Shown here: in pieces, positions 27,773 to 37,482 of the stretch
Numbering within the stretch: position 1 is the first letter of the stretch
Layout of the letters: each line of letters begins with the position of its first letter
DNA from: Pseudomonas putida
Lineage (GTDB): Bacteria; Pseudomonadota; Gammaproteobacteria; Pseudomonadales; Pseudomonadaceae
Assembly: GCA_041071465.1 (NCBI GenBank)
Contig: CP163498.1
Location: forward strand, 4,420,001-4,484,000
Length of the DNA: 64,000 nucleotides
Direction: 5' to 3'
Position numbers and translations under genes: made by a program
Notes under the pieces: model-generated
Databases searched by the model: none
Seen by the model: only the letters and a program-made list of their open reading frames with translations
Told to the model about the DNA's origin: nothing

Positions 27773-30675
27773 TCAGAGCTCCTGGCGCAGGTTGTCGGGG
27801 TCGTGGAACGGCAGCGCTACCACCTTGGCATTGACCATCACGCCACCGTCGGTGCGAATCGGGATGAGCATGCCGGGGCTGGCCTGGTGGGCGCCGGCAT
27901 AGGCCAGGCCGATGATCTGCCCAGGGTTTGCGAGTACTCGCAGGAGGTGACGTTACCGCTGATGTCCCGGCCGTCCAGCACCAGGTGCCCCTCCAGTGGT
28001 CGCGGGCTGCCTTTGGGCAGCGTGAAACCGACCAGCTTGCGCTTGAGCGGCTGTGCTTCGAGGATTTCGATCGAGCGCTTGCCAACGAAGAACGGCTTCT
28101 TGCGACCGATGGCCCACTGCATGTCGATTTCCGCCGGGTGCGTCATGCCGTCGGTGTCCTGGCCGATGATCACGTGGCCTTTTTCCAGGCGCAGCAGGCG
28201 TTGGGTCTCGACGCCGAAGGGGCGAATGCCCAACCCGGTACCCGCCTGCATCAAGGTATCCCACAGCCGCTCGGCATGGCGCGCTGGTACGTGCACTTCA
28301 TAGCCCAGCTCACCGACAAAGCCGACTCGCAGGATACGTGCAGCAATGCCTGCCACCTTGCCCTGGCGTACGCCCAGGTAAGGGAAGGCTCCGGCGGCCA
28401 GGTCTACGTCATCGCACACCTTGGCCAGCACCTGGCGTGACAGCGGCCCGGCCAGGTTGACGGCGGCCAGGGCAGCGGTGACGTTGGTGATGTCCACGTC
28501 CAGGCGCCACTGCGCGTTCCACTTCAGCATCTGTTGGTAGATGCGGTCGACGCCGCTGGTGGTGGCGGTCACGTAGAAGTGCTGCTCGCCCAAGCGTGCG
28601 CAGACACCATCGTCGATGACCACGCCGTGCTCGTTGGTCATAAACGCATAGCGGGTGCGGCCAACAGGCAGTTTGGCGAAGCCGAAGGTGTAGAGGCGTT
28701 CCAGCAGTTCGGCCGCATCCGGGCCACGCACGTCCAGGCCGCCGAGCGTGGAGACGTCGATCAGGCCGACTTTTTCACGTACATGCCGGGCTTCTTCCTG
28801 CATGCAGCGATCGCGTTCCTCCGGCTTGCCATAGTAGGCCGGGCGCTGCCAGATGCCGGCGGGCATCATGTTCGCCCCGGCTTGCAGGTGGCGGCGGTGC
28901 ATTGGCGTTTGCCGGTACGGGTCGAAGGCGCGGCCGGCAATGTGTGCCAGCTTTTCTGCCTGGAACGGTGGGCGGGCAGTGGTCACGCCGGTCTCGCTGA
29001 TGCTGCGGCCGGTGGCATGGGCCACCAGGCGCGCGGTGGGCAGTGCCGAGTGGCGGCCCTGGGATGGGCCCATGCCGACCGTGGAGAAGCGTTTGACCAG
29101 TTGCACATCGCGGTAGCCGCTGCGGGTGGCGTTGACGATGTCGCGCACCTGCAGGTCTTCGTCGAAATCGACGAAATCCTTGCCCTTGGGGTGCGGGAAG
29201 ATCGGCCAGGGGAAGTTGACCTTGGCCTCGGCGTTGAACAGCGGCTGCACCGGCGCTTGCAGGCCCAGCGCGGCCACGGCTTCGGCCGCCCCACGGGTGG
29301 CGTCGGCCAGCACGTTGCCTAGCGCATGGCGGCCGTTCACCGAGCCTGCGATATCCAGTCCGGCTGGCAGGTGGCTGATGGCGAACTCGTCGCGGTTGAC
29401 GTCATAGGCCAGCTTGCCACCGGCCTGGCACAGCAACTGGTACACCGGCATGTAGCCCGCCGACATGCACAGCAGGTCACAGGCCAGGCGCAGGCCATGC
29501 GGGCCAACCTTGCCCTGGCCGGTGATTGGGCGCATGTCCACGCCATTGACATGGCGCATGCCCGCTTCGTGCAGCGCTTCGTACACCGTGCTGCCCAGGT
29601 GCACAGGGATATCGCGGCGCTTGAGCTCGGCGGCCAGCGTGGCATCGGCCGGTGCGGCGCGCATGTCGATCACAGCAGCCACAGCCACGCCTTGTTCCTG
29701 CAGGTCGAGCGCGGCAAGGTAGCCGTCATCGTGGCCGGTCAGGATCACTGCGCGCTGGCCCGGTTTGACCGCGTACAGTTTCATCAGCCGCTGTGCGGCG
29801 CTGGTCAGCATCACACCGGGCAGGTCGTTGTTGCGGAACACCACCGGCTGGTCGAACGAACCGGCCGCCACCAGGCAACGGCCGGCACGCACCTTGTACA
29901 GGCGTTTGTGCTGGATCACTGGCAGGTAGTGGTCGGTGAACCAGCCGTTGCAGGTGGCGTCCAGCAGCACCTGGATATTCGGGTGACCCTCTACGGCTGC
30001 CAGCAACTCCTGACGCAGGCTGGCGGCACGCGTGCCGGCGATGTCAAAGCGGGCGTAGGTGAGCGAGCCGCCAAGCACGGGCTGTTGCTCGATCAGCAAC
30101 ACCTTGGCCCCGGCATTGGCTGCGTCCAGCGCCGCGCGCAGGCCGGCAGGGCCTGCGCCGATGACGGCGACATCGACAAACAGGTAGGCCTTGTCGTAGT
30201 ACTGTGGCTTGAAGCCTTGGTCGAGCACGCCCAGGCCGGCCTTTTTGCGAATCAGCGGCTCCCACACCTTCCACATGCCTTTGGGCTTGTAGAACGAGCG
30301 GTGATCGAAACCCACCGGCATGAAGCGCGAGCACTTGCCCAGGTAGGCGTCGCGGTCGTGCTCCAGGCTGCCGTTGAAGTTCTGCCCTTCGACCACCTGC
30401 CCGTCGCGGGCGGCTTCCAGGTCGGCCAGCACGTTGGGTTCCTCAGGCAGTTGCACCAGGGTGTTGGCATCTTGCCCGGCCATGCTCAGCGGGCCGCGTG
30501 GGCGGTGGTATTTGAATGAACGCGACAGCAACCAGCGGCCGCTGCCAAGCAGGGCGCTGGCAATGCTGTCACCGGCAAAGCCCGAACAGGCCTGGCCGTC
30601 GAACTGGAAACGCAAGGGGCGTTCGCGGTCGATCAGCAGGCCCATGGGCGCGGGGAGGCGAGTGTGGCTGTTCAT
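27773..30675 (-). CDS. soxA: Sarcosine-oxidase-like alpha subunit, 3'-frameshifted
   Basis: 967 residues after adding one base at CCC 27920-27922, which restores 'SQTLGQIIGLAYAGAHQASP' and the stop at 27773. N-terminal 2Fe-2S-like/ferredoxin-fold region with 'FKYHRPRGPLS', then an NAD-binding Rossmann 'VAVIGAGPAGLRAALDA', and a C-terminal GcvT/aminomethyltransferase-like half ('EVHVPARHAERLWD', 'GLGIRPFGVETQRLLRLEKGH'). The complex demethylates an N-methyl amino acid and passes the carbon to tetrahydrofolate. Its start overlaps the delta gene (ATGA). Confidence 0.85.
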
Positions 30676-30977
30676 CCGGCGATCTCCGGGGTGGCGGCGG
30701 GGGTGAAGTCGACGCGGCGGTCGAACAGTGCTTTCGGGTCGAAGGTGCGCAGCACCTGGTCGCTTACCGTGTGGCGCTCGGCCAGAAACCAGTAGCTGGA
30801 AGCGTTGTGCAGCCACCACTCGAGCACCACCCCGGCCAGGTTGTCGCTATTGAACACATAGTCGGCCCACTCGGTATCGCTGCAGTTGGCCGGGTCGGGC
30901 ATGTGCTTGCACTCGCCGCCGTAGGTGAATTCGCTGATGTTGCGCGGGCCGTTCAAGGGGCAGGTCAGGATTTTCAT
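30672..30977 (-). CDS. soxD: Sarcosine-oxidase-like delta subunit with altered zinc site
   Basis: 101 residues from ATG 30977 (AGGAG spaced nine bases; an ATG two codons earlier at 30983 is also possible). Classic SoxD binds zinc through two Cys in the N-terminal CPxC-type motif, a His and a further Cys. Here the N-terminal motif is 'CPLNG' (one Cys only), and 'LEWWLHNASSYWFLAERHT' keeps the His but has Ser in place of the distal Cys. New Cys23, His25 and Cys32 appear in 'GGECKHMPDPANC'. It belongs to a divergent branch of the complex. Confidence 0.78.
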   Translation of the reverse strand: MKILTCPLNGPRNISEFTYGGECKHMPDPANCSDTEWADYVFNSDNLAGVVLEWWLHNASSYWFLAERHTVSDQVLRTFDPKALFDRRVDFTPAATPEIAG

Positions 30978-30989
30978 CGTCATGTGCTC

Positions 30990-32230
30990 CTAGTGGCTGG
31001 CCGCAGTGGCGCCCATTTCGTTGACTTGCTGGAAGCGGCTGAAGCGCTCGAGGGCGAAGGGGGCAATCAGCTCGGACACCTTGCCGCCGCTGGCGACCAG
31101 CTCGGCCATGGTCTTGCCGCAGATCGGCGTGGCCTTGAACCCCCAGGTGCCCCAGCCAGCATCCAGGTAGTAGTTCTGCACCGGTGACAGGCCCATGATC
31201 GGGCTGTAGTCCGGGGTCATATCGGTCATCCCGGCCCACTGGCGCATCAGCTTGGCGTTGGCCATGAACGGGAACATTTCGATGGCGTGGGCCAGCAGGC
31301 TTTCCTTGAGGTCGAGGGTGGAGCGGGTGTTGTACAGCGGGTAAGGGTCGGCGCCGCCGCCAAAGACGATTTCGCCTCGGCTGGTCTGCTGCACGTAGCA
31401 GTGCAGCGCCGACGAACTTACCAGCGGGTCGAGAAACGGCTTGAAGGGCTGGGTGACCATGGCTTGCAGCGGGTAGGTGTGGATCGGCGCGCGGATGCCG
31501 GCCTTTGCCATCAACAGCGAACTGGCACCCGCCACGGCCTGGACCACGCAGCCGCATTGCACCGTACCGCGGTTGGTCTTCACCGCCTCGATGCGGCCAT
31601 TGCGGATCAGCAAGTCCTGCACTTCGGTCAGTTGGTGGATTTGCACGCCGCGCCTGGCTGCCTGTTTGGCGTAGCCCCAGGCCACCGCGTCGTGGCGCGC
31701 GGTGGCGCCGTCGATGTGCCACAGGCCCGCCAGCACCGGCAGGTGGCCGGGTCCAGGTTCAGGCTGGGCACCAGCTCGCGGATCTGTTGGCGATCGATCA
31801 TTTCGCTACGCCCGCCGAAGTGCTTGTTCACTTCGGCGCGCTGGCGGAAGGCGCGCACGGTGGCGTCGGTGTGCGCCAGGGTAAGCTGGCCGCGCTCGGA
31901 ATACATGATGTTGAAGTCGAACTCGTTCGACAGGTTCCGGAACATGCGCACCGATTCTGCGTAGAAGCGCACACCTTCGCTGGTGAGGTAGTTGGAGCGG
32001 ATCACGGCGGTGTTGCGCGCGGTGTTGCCGCCCCCCAGGTAGGCTTTTTCCAGCACGGCGACGTTGGTCACACCGTGGTACTTGGCCAGGTAGTAGGCGA
32101 TGGCCAGGCCGTGGCCGCCGCCGCCGATGATCACCACGTCATAGCGTGGCTTGAGTTCGCACGGTGGCGGCAGGTCGACCTCCACCGGGTAGTCGGCGCT
32201 CAGGCCGTATTTCAGCAGGGCGAAAGGCAT
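30990..32230 (-). CDS. soxB: Sarcosine-oxidase-like beta subunit, frameshifted
   Basis: 413 residues after adding one base at CC 31747-31748, which gives '[21 protein letters not shown]'. FAD motif '[21 protein letters not shown]', '[22 protein letters not shown]', a 'RHDAVAWG' block matching the covalent-FMN His region of SoxB, and C-terminal '[16 protein letters not shown]'. It overlaps folD by 19 bp. The catalytic subunit oxidises the N-methyl substrate; sarcosine itself is not certain. Confidence 0.83.
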
Positions 32231-33123
32231 GCGGTGCGCTCCTGGTGGACGGCCTGTTGTTGCAGGTCGAGGGCGAGCAGGGTGTTTTTCATCAAGTAGG
32301 CGATGGTCATCGGGCCGACGCCGCCGGGGACCGGGGTAATGCCGGCGACCTGGGGCAGGGCAGCGGCGAAATCGACATCACCGACCAGGTGGTTTTGGCC
32401 GTCTTCATCGATGCGGTTGATGCCGACGTCGATCACCACCGCACCGGGTTTGAGGCAATCGGCACCGATCAGCCGTGGCTTGCCCACTGCGGCAACCAGG
32501 ATGTCGGCCTGGCGGCACAACGCGGGCAGGTCGCGGCTGCGTGAATGCACCACAGTCACCGTGCAGTCGGCCTGCAACAGCAGGGCAGCCATGGGCTTGC
32601 CGACGATGTTCGAGCGGCCGACCACTACCGCATGTTTGCCACGCAGCTCGCCACAGGCGTCGCGCAGCAGGCGCATGCAGCCGCTGGGGGTGCACGGGGT
32701 CAGCACATCGCGGCCCTGGGCCAGGCCACCGACGTTCTCGCTGTGGAAGCCGTCCACGTCCTTGAGCGGGTTGATGGCCTGCAATACGCAATGCTCGTCG
32801 ATGTGCGCGGGCAACGGCAGTTGCACGAGGATGCCGTTCACCTCGGGGTCGCGGTTCAGGCGGTCGATCAAGGTCAGCAGGTGGGCCTGGGTGGTGTCGG
32901 CGGGCAGGCGATGTTCCTGCGAGCGGATGCCCACCTCTTCGGCGCGCAGCACTTTATTGCGCACGTACACCTGGCTGGCGGCATCGGCACCCACCAGCAC
33001 CACGACCAGGCCCGGTTGCACGCCGCCCTGGCGCAGTTCCTGCACCTGCTCGCGTACCTCGGCCAGCACACGCGCGGCGGTGGCCTTGCCGTCGATCAGC
33101 TTGAGGCTGGTAAGTGCGTTCAT
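32212..33123 (-). CDS. folD: Bifunctional methylenetetrahydrofolate dehydrogenase/cyclohydrolase
   Basis: 303 residues with the FolD signatures '[16 protein letters not shown]' and '[19 protein letters not shown]', catalytic Lys in '[14 protein letters not shown]', and NADP loop '[17 protein letters not shown]'. It oxidises 5,10-methylene-THF made by the Sox-like complex to 10-formyl-THF. It lies between purU and soxB with overlaps on both sides. Being in this operon, it is probably a dedicated second copy, not the housekeeping folD. Confidence 0.9.
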   Translation of the reverse strand: MNALTSLKLIDGKATAARVLAEVREQVQELRQGGVQPGLVVVLVGADAASQVYVRNKVLRAEEVGIRSQEHRLPADTTQAHLLTLIDRLNRDPEVNGILVQLPLPAHIDEHCVLQAINPLKDVDGFHSENVGGLAQGRDVLTPCTPSGCMRLLRDACGELRGKHAVVVGRSNIVGKPMAALLLQADCTVTVVHSRSRDLPALCRQADILVAAVGKPRLIGADCLKPGAVVIDVGINRIDEDGQNHLVGDVDFAAALPQVAGITPVPGGVGPMTIAYLMKNTLLALDLQQQAVHQERTACLSPC

Positions 33124-33986
33124 TTGAAGATCACCGTGCGGTCGTGGTTAAGGAATACCCGGTGTTCAAGGTGGTATTTCACCGCGCGGGACAGGGCGAT
33201 GGTCTCGGTGTCGCGGCCGATGGCCACCAGAGCGTCCGGGGCATAGGCGTGGTCCACGCGTTGCACTTCCTGCTCGATGATCGGCCCTTCGTCCAGGTCG
33301 CGGGTCACGTAGTGGGCGGTGGCACCGATCAGTTTTACCCCGCGCTGATAGGCCTGGTGGTAGGGCTTGGCGCCTTTGAAACCGGGCAGGAACGAGTGAT
33401 GGATGTTGATCGCCCGGCCCGACAGCTGGCGGCACAGGTCATCGGAGAGGATTTGCATGTAGCGCGCCAGCACCACCAGTTCGGTGCCGGTGTCCTCGAC
33501 GATACGCAGCAGTGCGGCTTCCTGTTCGGCCTTGGTGTCCTTGGTGACCGGCAGGTAAACGAAGCGAATGCCCTGGCGCTCGGCCATGGGGCGCAGGTCC
33601 AGGTGATTGGAGACCACGGCGGTGATCTGCATGTCCAGTTCGCCCTTGGCATGCCGGTACAACAGGTCGGACAGGCAGTGGTCGAACTTGCTCACCATCA
33701 GCAGCACACGCATCGGCCGGGCGCTGCTGTGCAGGCTCCATTGCATGTCGAAGCGCTGGGCCACGTCGGTAAAGCCAGCCTCCAGCTGTGGTGTGTCGCC
33801 GCTGACACCGGTGTTGAAGCGGAACACCGCGCGCATGAAGAAGCGCCCATTGTCCTCGTCGTCGAACTGCGCCATCTCGCTGATGTAGCAACCGTGCTCG
33901 GCCAGGTAAGTGGTCACCGCAGCGACGATGCCGGACACGGCCGGGCAACTGACGCGCAGGATGAAGTGATCGGGAGCGGGATGCAT
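33120..33986 (-). CDS. purU: Formyltetrahydrofolate deformylase
   Basis: 288 residues: N-terminal ACT domain ('[27 protein letters not shown]') and C-terminal formyltransferase-like hydrolase with '[14 protein letters not shown]' and '[11 protein letters not shown]' (catalytic Asn/His/Asp). It releases formate and THF from 10-formyl-THF, closing the cycle Sox-FolD-PurU. It is the first gene of the operon; the start 33986 was chosen over 34034 by family alignment. Its stop overlaps the folD ATG. Confidence 0.9.
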   Translation of the reverse strand: MHPAPDHFILRVSCPAVSGIVAAVTTYLAEHGCYISEMAQFDDEDNGRFFMRAVFRFNTGVSGDTPQLEAGFTDVAQRFDMQWSLHSSARPMRVLLMVSKFDHCLSDLLYRHAKGELDMQITAVVSNHLDLRPMAERQGIRFVYLPVTKDTKAEQEAALLRIVEDTGTELVVLARYMQILSDDLCRQLSGRAINIHHSFLPGFKGAKPYHQAYQRGVKLIGATAHYVTRDLDEGPIIEQEVQRVDHAYAPDALVAIGRDTETIALSRAVKYHLEHRVFLNHDRTVIFK

Positions 33987-34077
33987 GTCGGATAGGCCTC
34001 GTGATGGAGTGGGGCAGGTCGGGCACAAGGGCAAAAGAAGATTCGCGACGGTGCGAAAAATGTTTCTTGTTAGGAAT

Positions 34078-34101
34078 ATAAATTTCCTTTTGGAGATTTA
34101 T
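34078..34101. promoter_or_regulatory. 24-bp near-perfect palindrome upstream of purU
   Basis: ATAAATTTCC-TTTT-GGAGATTTAT (one mismatch between 10-bp arms) lies about 92 bp upstream of purU in the 210-bp AT-rich gap between purU and the plus-strand gene at 34197. It could be the operator of the one-carbon operon. The regulator is unknown. Confidence 0.5.
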
Positions 34102-34196
34102 AGGTGATATGAGGGGTGATGGTCTAGAGGTTTGTGAAATTATTTATCCTGACAGGAAAGTTTTTTTAGAGGCCTTTGCCGGGCTATGCTTGCTCC

Positions 34197-34598
34197 ATGA
34201 CCACACCACCGCCTCTACGCCAACCTTGCCCCCCTGGCGCCTGCGACTGCGGCCGGGAACACTTGGTCGAACACCCGCAGGCCGCCCAACGCATCCTCCT
34301 GCTGACCCGCCAGGAAGAAAAGCGCCTGCTCGAACGCCTGGAAAACCTCAAGGACCTCGAAGACCTGCAGCGCCTGCAGCAGCGTCTGTACGACAACCTC
34401 GGCATCCGCGTACACATCGCCCCCGGCTTCAACGAAGTGCGCACCATGCGCGGCATCGTCATCGAACTGGATGATCAGCCGGGGCTATGCCGCAAAACCA
34501 GGCAGTCGATCCCGGCGGCCATTCGGCGTGGGCTGGAGCGCAACCCGCAGGTCGCCTACCGCCTGCTCGATACCTACGACCTGCTGCGTGACGGTTGA
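34197..34598 (+). CDS. Conserved-looking small protein with an N-terminal Cys motif
   Basis: 133 residues, not recognised. 'PCPPGACDCGREHL' carries three Cys. A charged helical stretch 'LLLTRQEEKRLLERLENL' with repeating L-x2-L-Q (about 30-65, probably a coiled coil) follows, then a globular 'GIRVHIAPGFNEVRTMRGIVI' domain. The ATG at 34197 gives the shortest plausible form. It precedes the iron-starvation promoter of mbtH and is not part of that transcript. Reverse-strand open frames here are weaker. Confidence 0.65.
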   Translation: MTTPPPLRQPCPPGACDCGREHLVEHPQAAQRILLLTRQEEKRLLERLENLKDLEDLQRLQQRLYDNLGIRVHIAPGFNEVRTMRGIVIELDDQPGLCRKTRQSIPAAIRRGLERNPQVAYRLLDTYDLLRDG

Positions 34599-34646
34599 GA
34601 GAGGAGTGAGTCATGCACATGGCGGCGCAAACAAACCATAGCGCCT

Positions 34647-34670
34647 TAATTTTTCCGAAGCCTCCCACGT
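34647..34670 (+). promoter_or_regulatory. Iron-starvation (PvdS/PfrI-type) sigma-factor box
   Basis: TAATT-N16-CGT fits the pyoverdine sigma-factor consensus TAAAT-N16/17-CGT with one mismatch. It is ~62 bp before the mbtH start and nothing else is between, so mbtH and the thioesterase are probably induced in iron starvation. Confidence 0.6.
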
Positions 34671-34731
34671 CTACTTGAAAGCCCCCCTGCGCGAAGCCCG
34701 CAGCGGTACTCATCATTCAAGGAGACAGGCA

Positions 34732-34953
34732 ATGACTTCCGTTTTCGACCGCGACGATATCCAGTTCCAGGTAGTGGTCAACCACGAAGAGCAATACTCG
34801 ATCTGGCCCGACTACAAGGCCATCCCCAACGGCTGGCGTGCGGTGGGCAAGAGCGGCTTGAAGAAGGACTGCCTGGCCTACATCGATGAGGTCTGGACCG
34901 ATATGCGCCCGCTGAGCTTGCGCCAGAAAATGGCCGAAGCCGCCGCCCAGTGA
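34732..34953 (+). CDS. MbtH-like NRPS accessory protein
   Basis: 73 residues with the MbtH core '[19 protein letters not shown]' and '[14 protein letters not shown]'. MbtH proteins bind adenylation domains of non-ribosomal peptide synthetases and activate them; here the client is the pyoverdine assembly line. AAGGAG precedes the ATG. Its stop overlaps the GTG of the thioesterase (GTGA). Confidence 0.92.
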   Translation: MTSVFDRDDIQFQVVVNHEEQYSIWPDYKAIPNGWRAVGKSGLKKDCLAYIDEVWTDMRPLSLRQKMAEAAAQ

Positions 34954-35669
34954 CCACGCTGAACCTGCTGTGCCTGCCGTACTCCGGCGCCAGCGCCATG
35001 GTCTACAGCCGCTGGCGGCGCAAGCTGCCAGCGTGGTTGCAAGTGCGCCCGGTAGAGCTGCCTGGGCGAGGCGCGCGCATGGCCGAGGCGCTGCACACCG
35101 ACATGCAAGCCCTGGCCCGGCAACTGGCCCGCGAACAGCGCCTGGCGGCCAGCGCCCCCTATGCGCTGCTTGGGCACAGCCTGGGCGCGCTGCTGGCCTT
35201 CGAGCTGGCCCATGAACTGCAAGCGTTGGGCTGCCCGCCACCCTTGGCGCTGTTCGCTTGCGGCACGGCGGCACCCACGCGGCGTGAGGACTACGACGGC
35301 AAGAACTGGCGCGAGCCCAAGAGTGACGCCGAGCTTATCAGCGAGTTGCGCGAGCTTCAGGGTACGCCCGAGGAAGTGCTGGCGAACGCCGAGTTGATGA
35401 GCCTGACCTTGCCGACCTTGCGTGCCGACTTTCTGTTGTGCGGCACCTACGCCTACCGCCAGCGGCCGGCGTTGCAGTGCCCACTGCATGTGCTGGGTGG
35501 CGTGGATGACCGGGCCAGCGACGAGCAACTGCAGGCCTGGCGCAAGGAAACCCACGGCAAGTTCTCGCTGCAGATGTTCCCAGGTGGGCACTTCTTCATC
35601 CATGAGCATGAAGACCGCGTGCTCGACGCGCTGACCGCGTCGTTGCAGCCGCTTCGGCTGTCCGCCTGA
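34950..35669 (+). CDS. Type II thioesterase of pyoverdine synthesis
   Basis: 239 residues with GHSLGA (nucleophile Ser77), Asp near 'GGVDDRAS' and His in '[11 protein letters not shown]'. Type II thioesterases clear mis-primed carrier domains of NRPSs. The GTG start at 34950 is coupled to mbtH. An adjacent MbtH-thioesterase pair is also found beside the fpv genes in P. aeruginosa (PA2412/PA2411). Confidence 0.88.
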   Translation: MTTLNLLCLPYSGASAMVYSRWRRKLPAWLQVRPVELPGRGARMAEALHTDMQALARQLAREQRLAASAPYALLGHSLGALLAFELAHELQALGCPPPLALFACGTAAPTRREDYDGKNWREPKSDAELISELRELQGTPEEVLANAELMSLTLPTLRADFLLCGTYAYRQRPALQCPLHVLGGVDDRASDEQLQAWRKETHGKFSLQMFPGGHFFIHEHEDRVLDALTASLQPLRLSA

Positions 35670-35726
35670 TTGACGTCACCGCTTGCCTGGGGGAGGCTAG
35701 GGCTTTTCCCAGGCAAGGGGCAGACA

Positions 35727-36278
35727 ATGCTGATCGATCCACTCAAGGCCACGCTGCTGGTCGTCGACATCCAGGAAAAACTCATCGGCGCCATGAGCGA
35801 CCCCGAAGGCACTCGGGCGCGGGCCCGCTGGTTGCTGGCCGCGACTGCCGAGCTGGAACTGCCGACGGTGATTTCCGAGCAGTACCCCAAGGGCCTGGGC
35901 CATACCCTGGCGCAATTGCTGGCCGCAGCACCGGCCGCCGAGGTGGTGGAGAAAAGCCACTTTTCCTGCGTGGCCGCGCAGTGTCTGCCAGCCAGCCTGA
36001 TGGCGCGTGAGCAGGTGATCGTCTGTGGCATGGAAACTCACGTCTGCGTGCTGCAGACCGTGCTCGGCCTGCTGGGGTTGGGCAAGCAGGTGTTCGTGGT
36101 CGAAGATGCCTGCGACAGCCGAACCTCGGCCAGCAAGGCGGCAGGCCTGGCTCGCATGCGTGCCGCCGGGGCGCAAGTGGTGACCCGTGAGATGGTGCTG
36201 TTCGAACTGCTGGGCAGCGCCAGCCATCCGCTGTTCCGCCACATCAGCAAAACCTACCTGGTCGGTGAACAGCCCTGA
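35727..36278 (+). CDS. Isochorismatase-family cysteine hydrolase
   Basis: 183 residues with catalytic Asp in 'LLVVDIQEKL', Lys in 'VVEKSHFSC' and Cys in 'CGMETHVCVLQT'. This superfamily includes nicotinamidases and ureido hydrolases; the sequence does not identify the substrate. The start at 35727 was chosen over the open frame from 35670. It is 57 bp after the thioesterase and may share its transcript. Confidence 0.83.
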   Translation: MLIDPLKATLLVVDIQEKLIGAMSDPEGTRARARWLLAATAELELPTVISEQYPKGLGHTLAQLLAAAPAAEVVEKSHFSCVAAQCLPASLMAREQVIVCGMETHVCVLQTVLGLLGLGKQVFVVEDACDSRTSASKAAGLARMRAAGAQVVTREMVLFELLGSASHPLFRHISKTYLVGEQP

Positions 36279-36295
36279 ACGGTCGGGCACTGGCT

Positions 36296-37357
36296 GTGGG
36301 GGTGATGGCCCTGGCGCTGCTGCAAGGCTGCGCCGGGCGTCGTGAAGAAGCGCCAGAAGCGGACCCGGCCAAGGTCCGCGCACAGCTGCTGCGATTGCTG
36401 CCTGCCCAGGCCAAGGATCGCGAGGGTTGGGCCCAGGATATTCAAGTGGCCTTTGCAGCGCAGCGCATAGCCCCCAGCAAAAGCAACCTGTGCGCAGTGC
36501 TGGCGGTAACCGAGCAGGAATCGACCTTCACGGCCGATCCGCAGGTGCCCAACCTGGGGCGTATCGCCCGCGAGGAAATCGACCGCCGCGCTGCACGCCT
36601 GCACATTCCCAAACTGTTGGTCGACGGTGCGCTGAAGGCGCCTTCGGGTAACGGCCAGAGCTACCAGCAGCGTTTGCAGGCAGTGCGCAGCGAGAAGCAG
36701 TTGAGCGAACTGTACGACGAGGTCATTGCCCGCGTGCCGTTGGGCAAAACCCTGTTGGACGGGCTGAACCCGGTGCACACCGGCGGGCCGATGCAGGTCA
36801 GCATCGACTTTGCCGAAAAGCATGCAACGGATTACCCCTACAGCCATGGCGGTACGATTCGCCAGGAAGTGTTCACCCGGCGCGGCGGCATGTACTTCGG
36901 TATTGCCCACCTGTTGGGCTACCCGGCCAACTACGAGCGCCAGCTTTATCGCTTTGCCGATTTCAACGCGGGCTGGTACGCCAGCCGCAATGCGGCGTTC
37001 CAGGCGGCGTTGAGCAGAGTAACGGGTGCGCCGCTGGCCCTGGACGGTGACTTGATCGCGCCGGGCTCGATCATGCCAGGCACTACTGAGCTCGTGGCGC
37101 GCAAGCTTGGGGTGAAGCTGGGGTTGCGTAACCCGCAGATTCGCAGCCAGCTGGAGGAGGGCGACAGCTTGGCGTTCGAGGACAGCAAGCTCTACAGTGG
37201 GGTGTTTGCCCTGGCGGATGCCAAGACTGGCAAGCCGGTGCCACGGGCGGTGTTGCCGGGGATTGAACTGAAGAGCCCCAAGATCACTCGCAAGCTGACT
37301 ACCGCGTGGTTCGCAGGGCGGGTGGATGAGCGTTACCAGCGGTGCATGAAGCGGTAG
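36296..37357 (+). CDS. DUF1615 lipoprotein
   Basis: About 353 residues. Lipobox LLQGC followed by 'AGRREEAPEADPAK', then a DUF1615 domain with a lysozyme-like look ('CAVLAVTEQESTFTADP', 'GGPMQVSIDFAE'). From GTG 36296 the signal peptide is very short. In-frame codons upstream read CTG-AAC-GGT-CGG from 36275, overlapping the previous stop and giving a normal signal with Arg, so translation may start at CTG 36275. Outer-membrane or periplasmic lipoprotein of unknown role. Confidence 0.78.
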   Translation: MGVMALALLQGCAGRREEAPEADPAKVRAQLLRLLPAQAKDREGWAQDIQVAFAAQRIAPSKSNLCAVLAVTEQESTFTADPQVPNLGRIAREEIDRRAARLHIPKLLVDGALKAPSGNGQSYQQRLQAVRSEKQLSELYDEVIARVPLGKTLLDGLNPVHTGGPMQVSIDFAEKHATDYPYSHGGTIRQEVFTRRGGMYFGIAHLLGYPANYERQLYRFADFNAGWYASRNAAFQAALSRVTGAPLALDGDLIAPGSIMPGTTELVARKLGVKLGLRNPQIRSQLEEGDSLAFEDSKLYSGVFALADAKTGKPVPRAVLPGIELKSPKITRKLTTAWFAGRVDERYQRCMKR

Positions 37358-37366
37358 CAGTGCGTT

Positions 37367-37478
37367 GCCTGTAACGGCCTCTTCGCGGCTGAAGCCGCCC
37401 CCACAGGAATGTGGCCGGACCCTAAGGTTGCGCGGTCCCTGTAGGAGCGGCTTTAGCCGCGAAGAGGCCAGCACAGGC
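37367..37478. repeat. REP doublet (inverted pair of ~41-bp units)
   Basis: Units at 37367-37407 and 37438-37478 are inverted copies with a shared GGCCTCTTCGCGGCT core and CCTGTAGGAGCGG end. The pair lies between the convergent DUF1615 and fpvF genes and can fold as one large hairpin. Confidence 0.8.
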
Positions 37479-37482
37479 GACA

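Noticed and set aside
37367..37478. Repeats that might be a CRISPR array
   Set aside because: Only two inverted units without spacers; these are REP elements.
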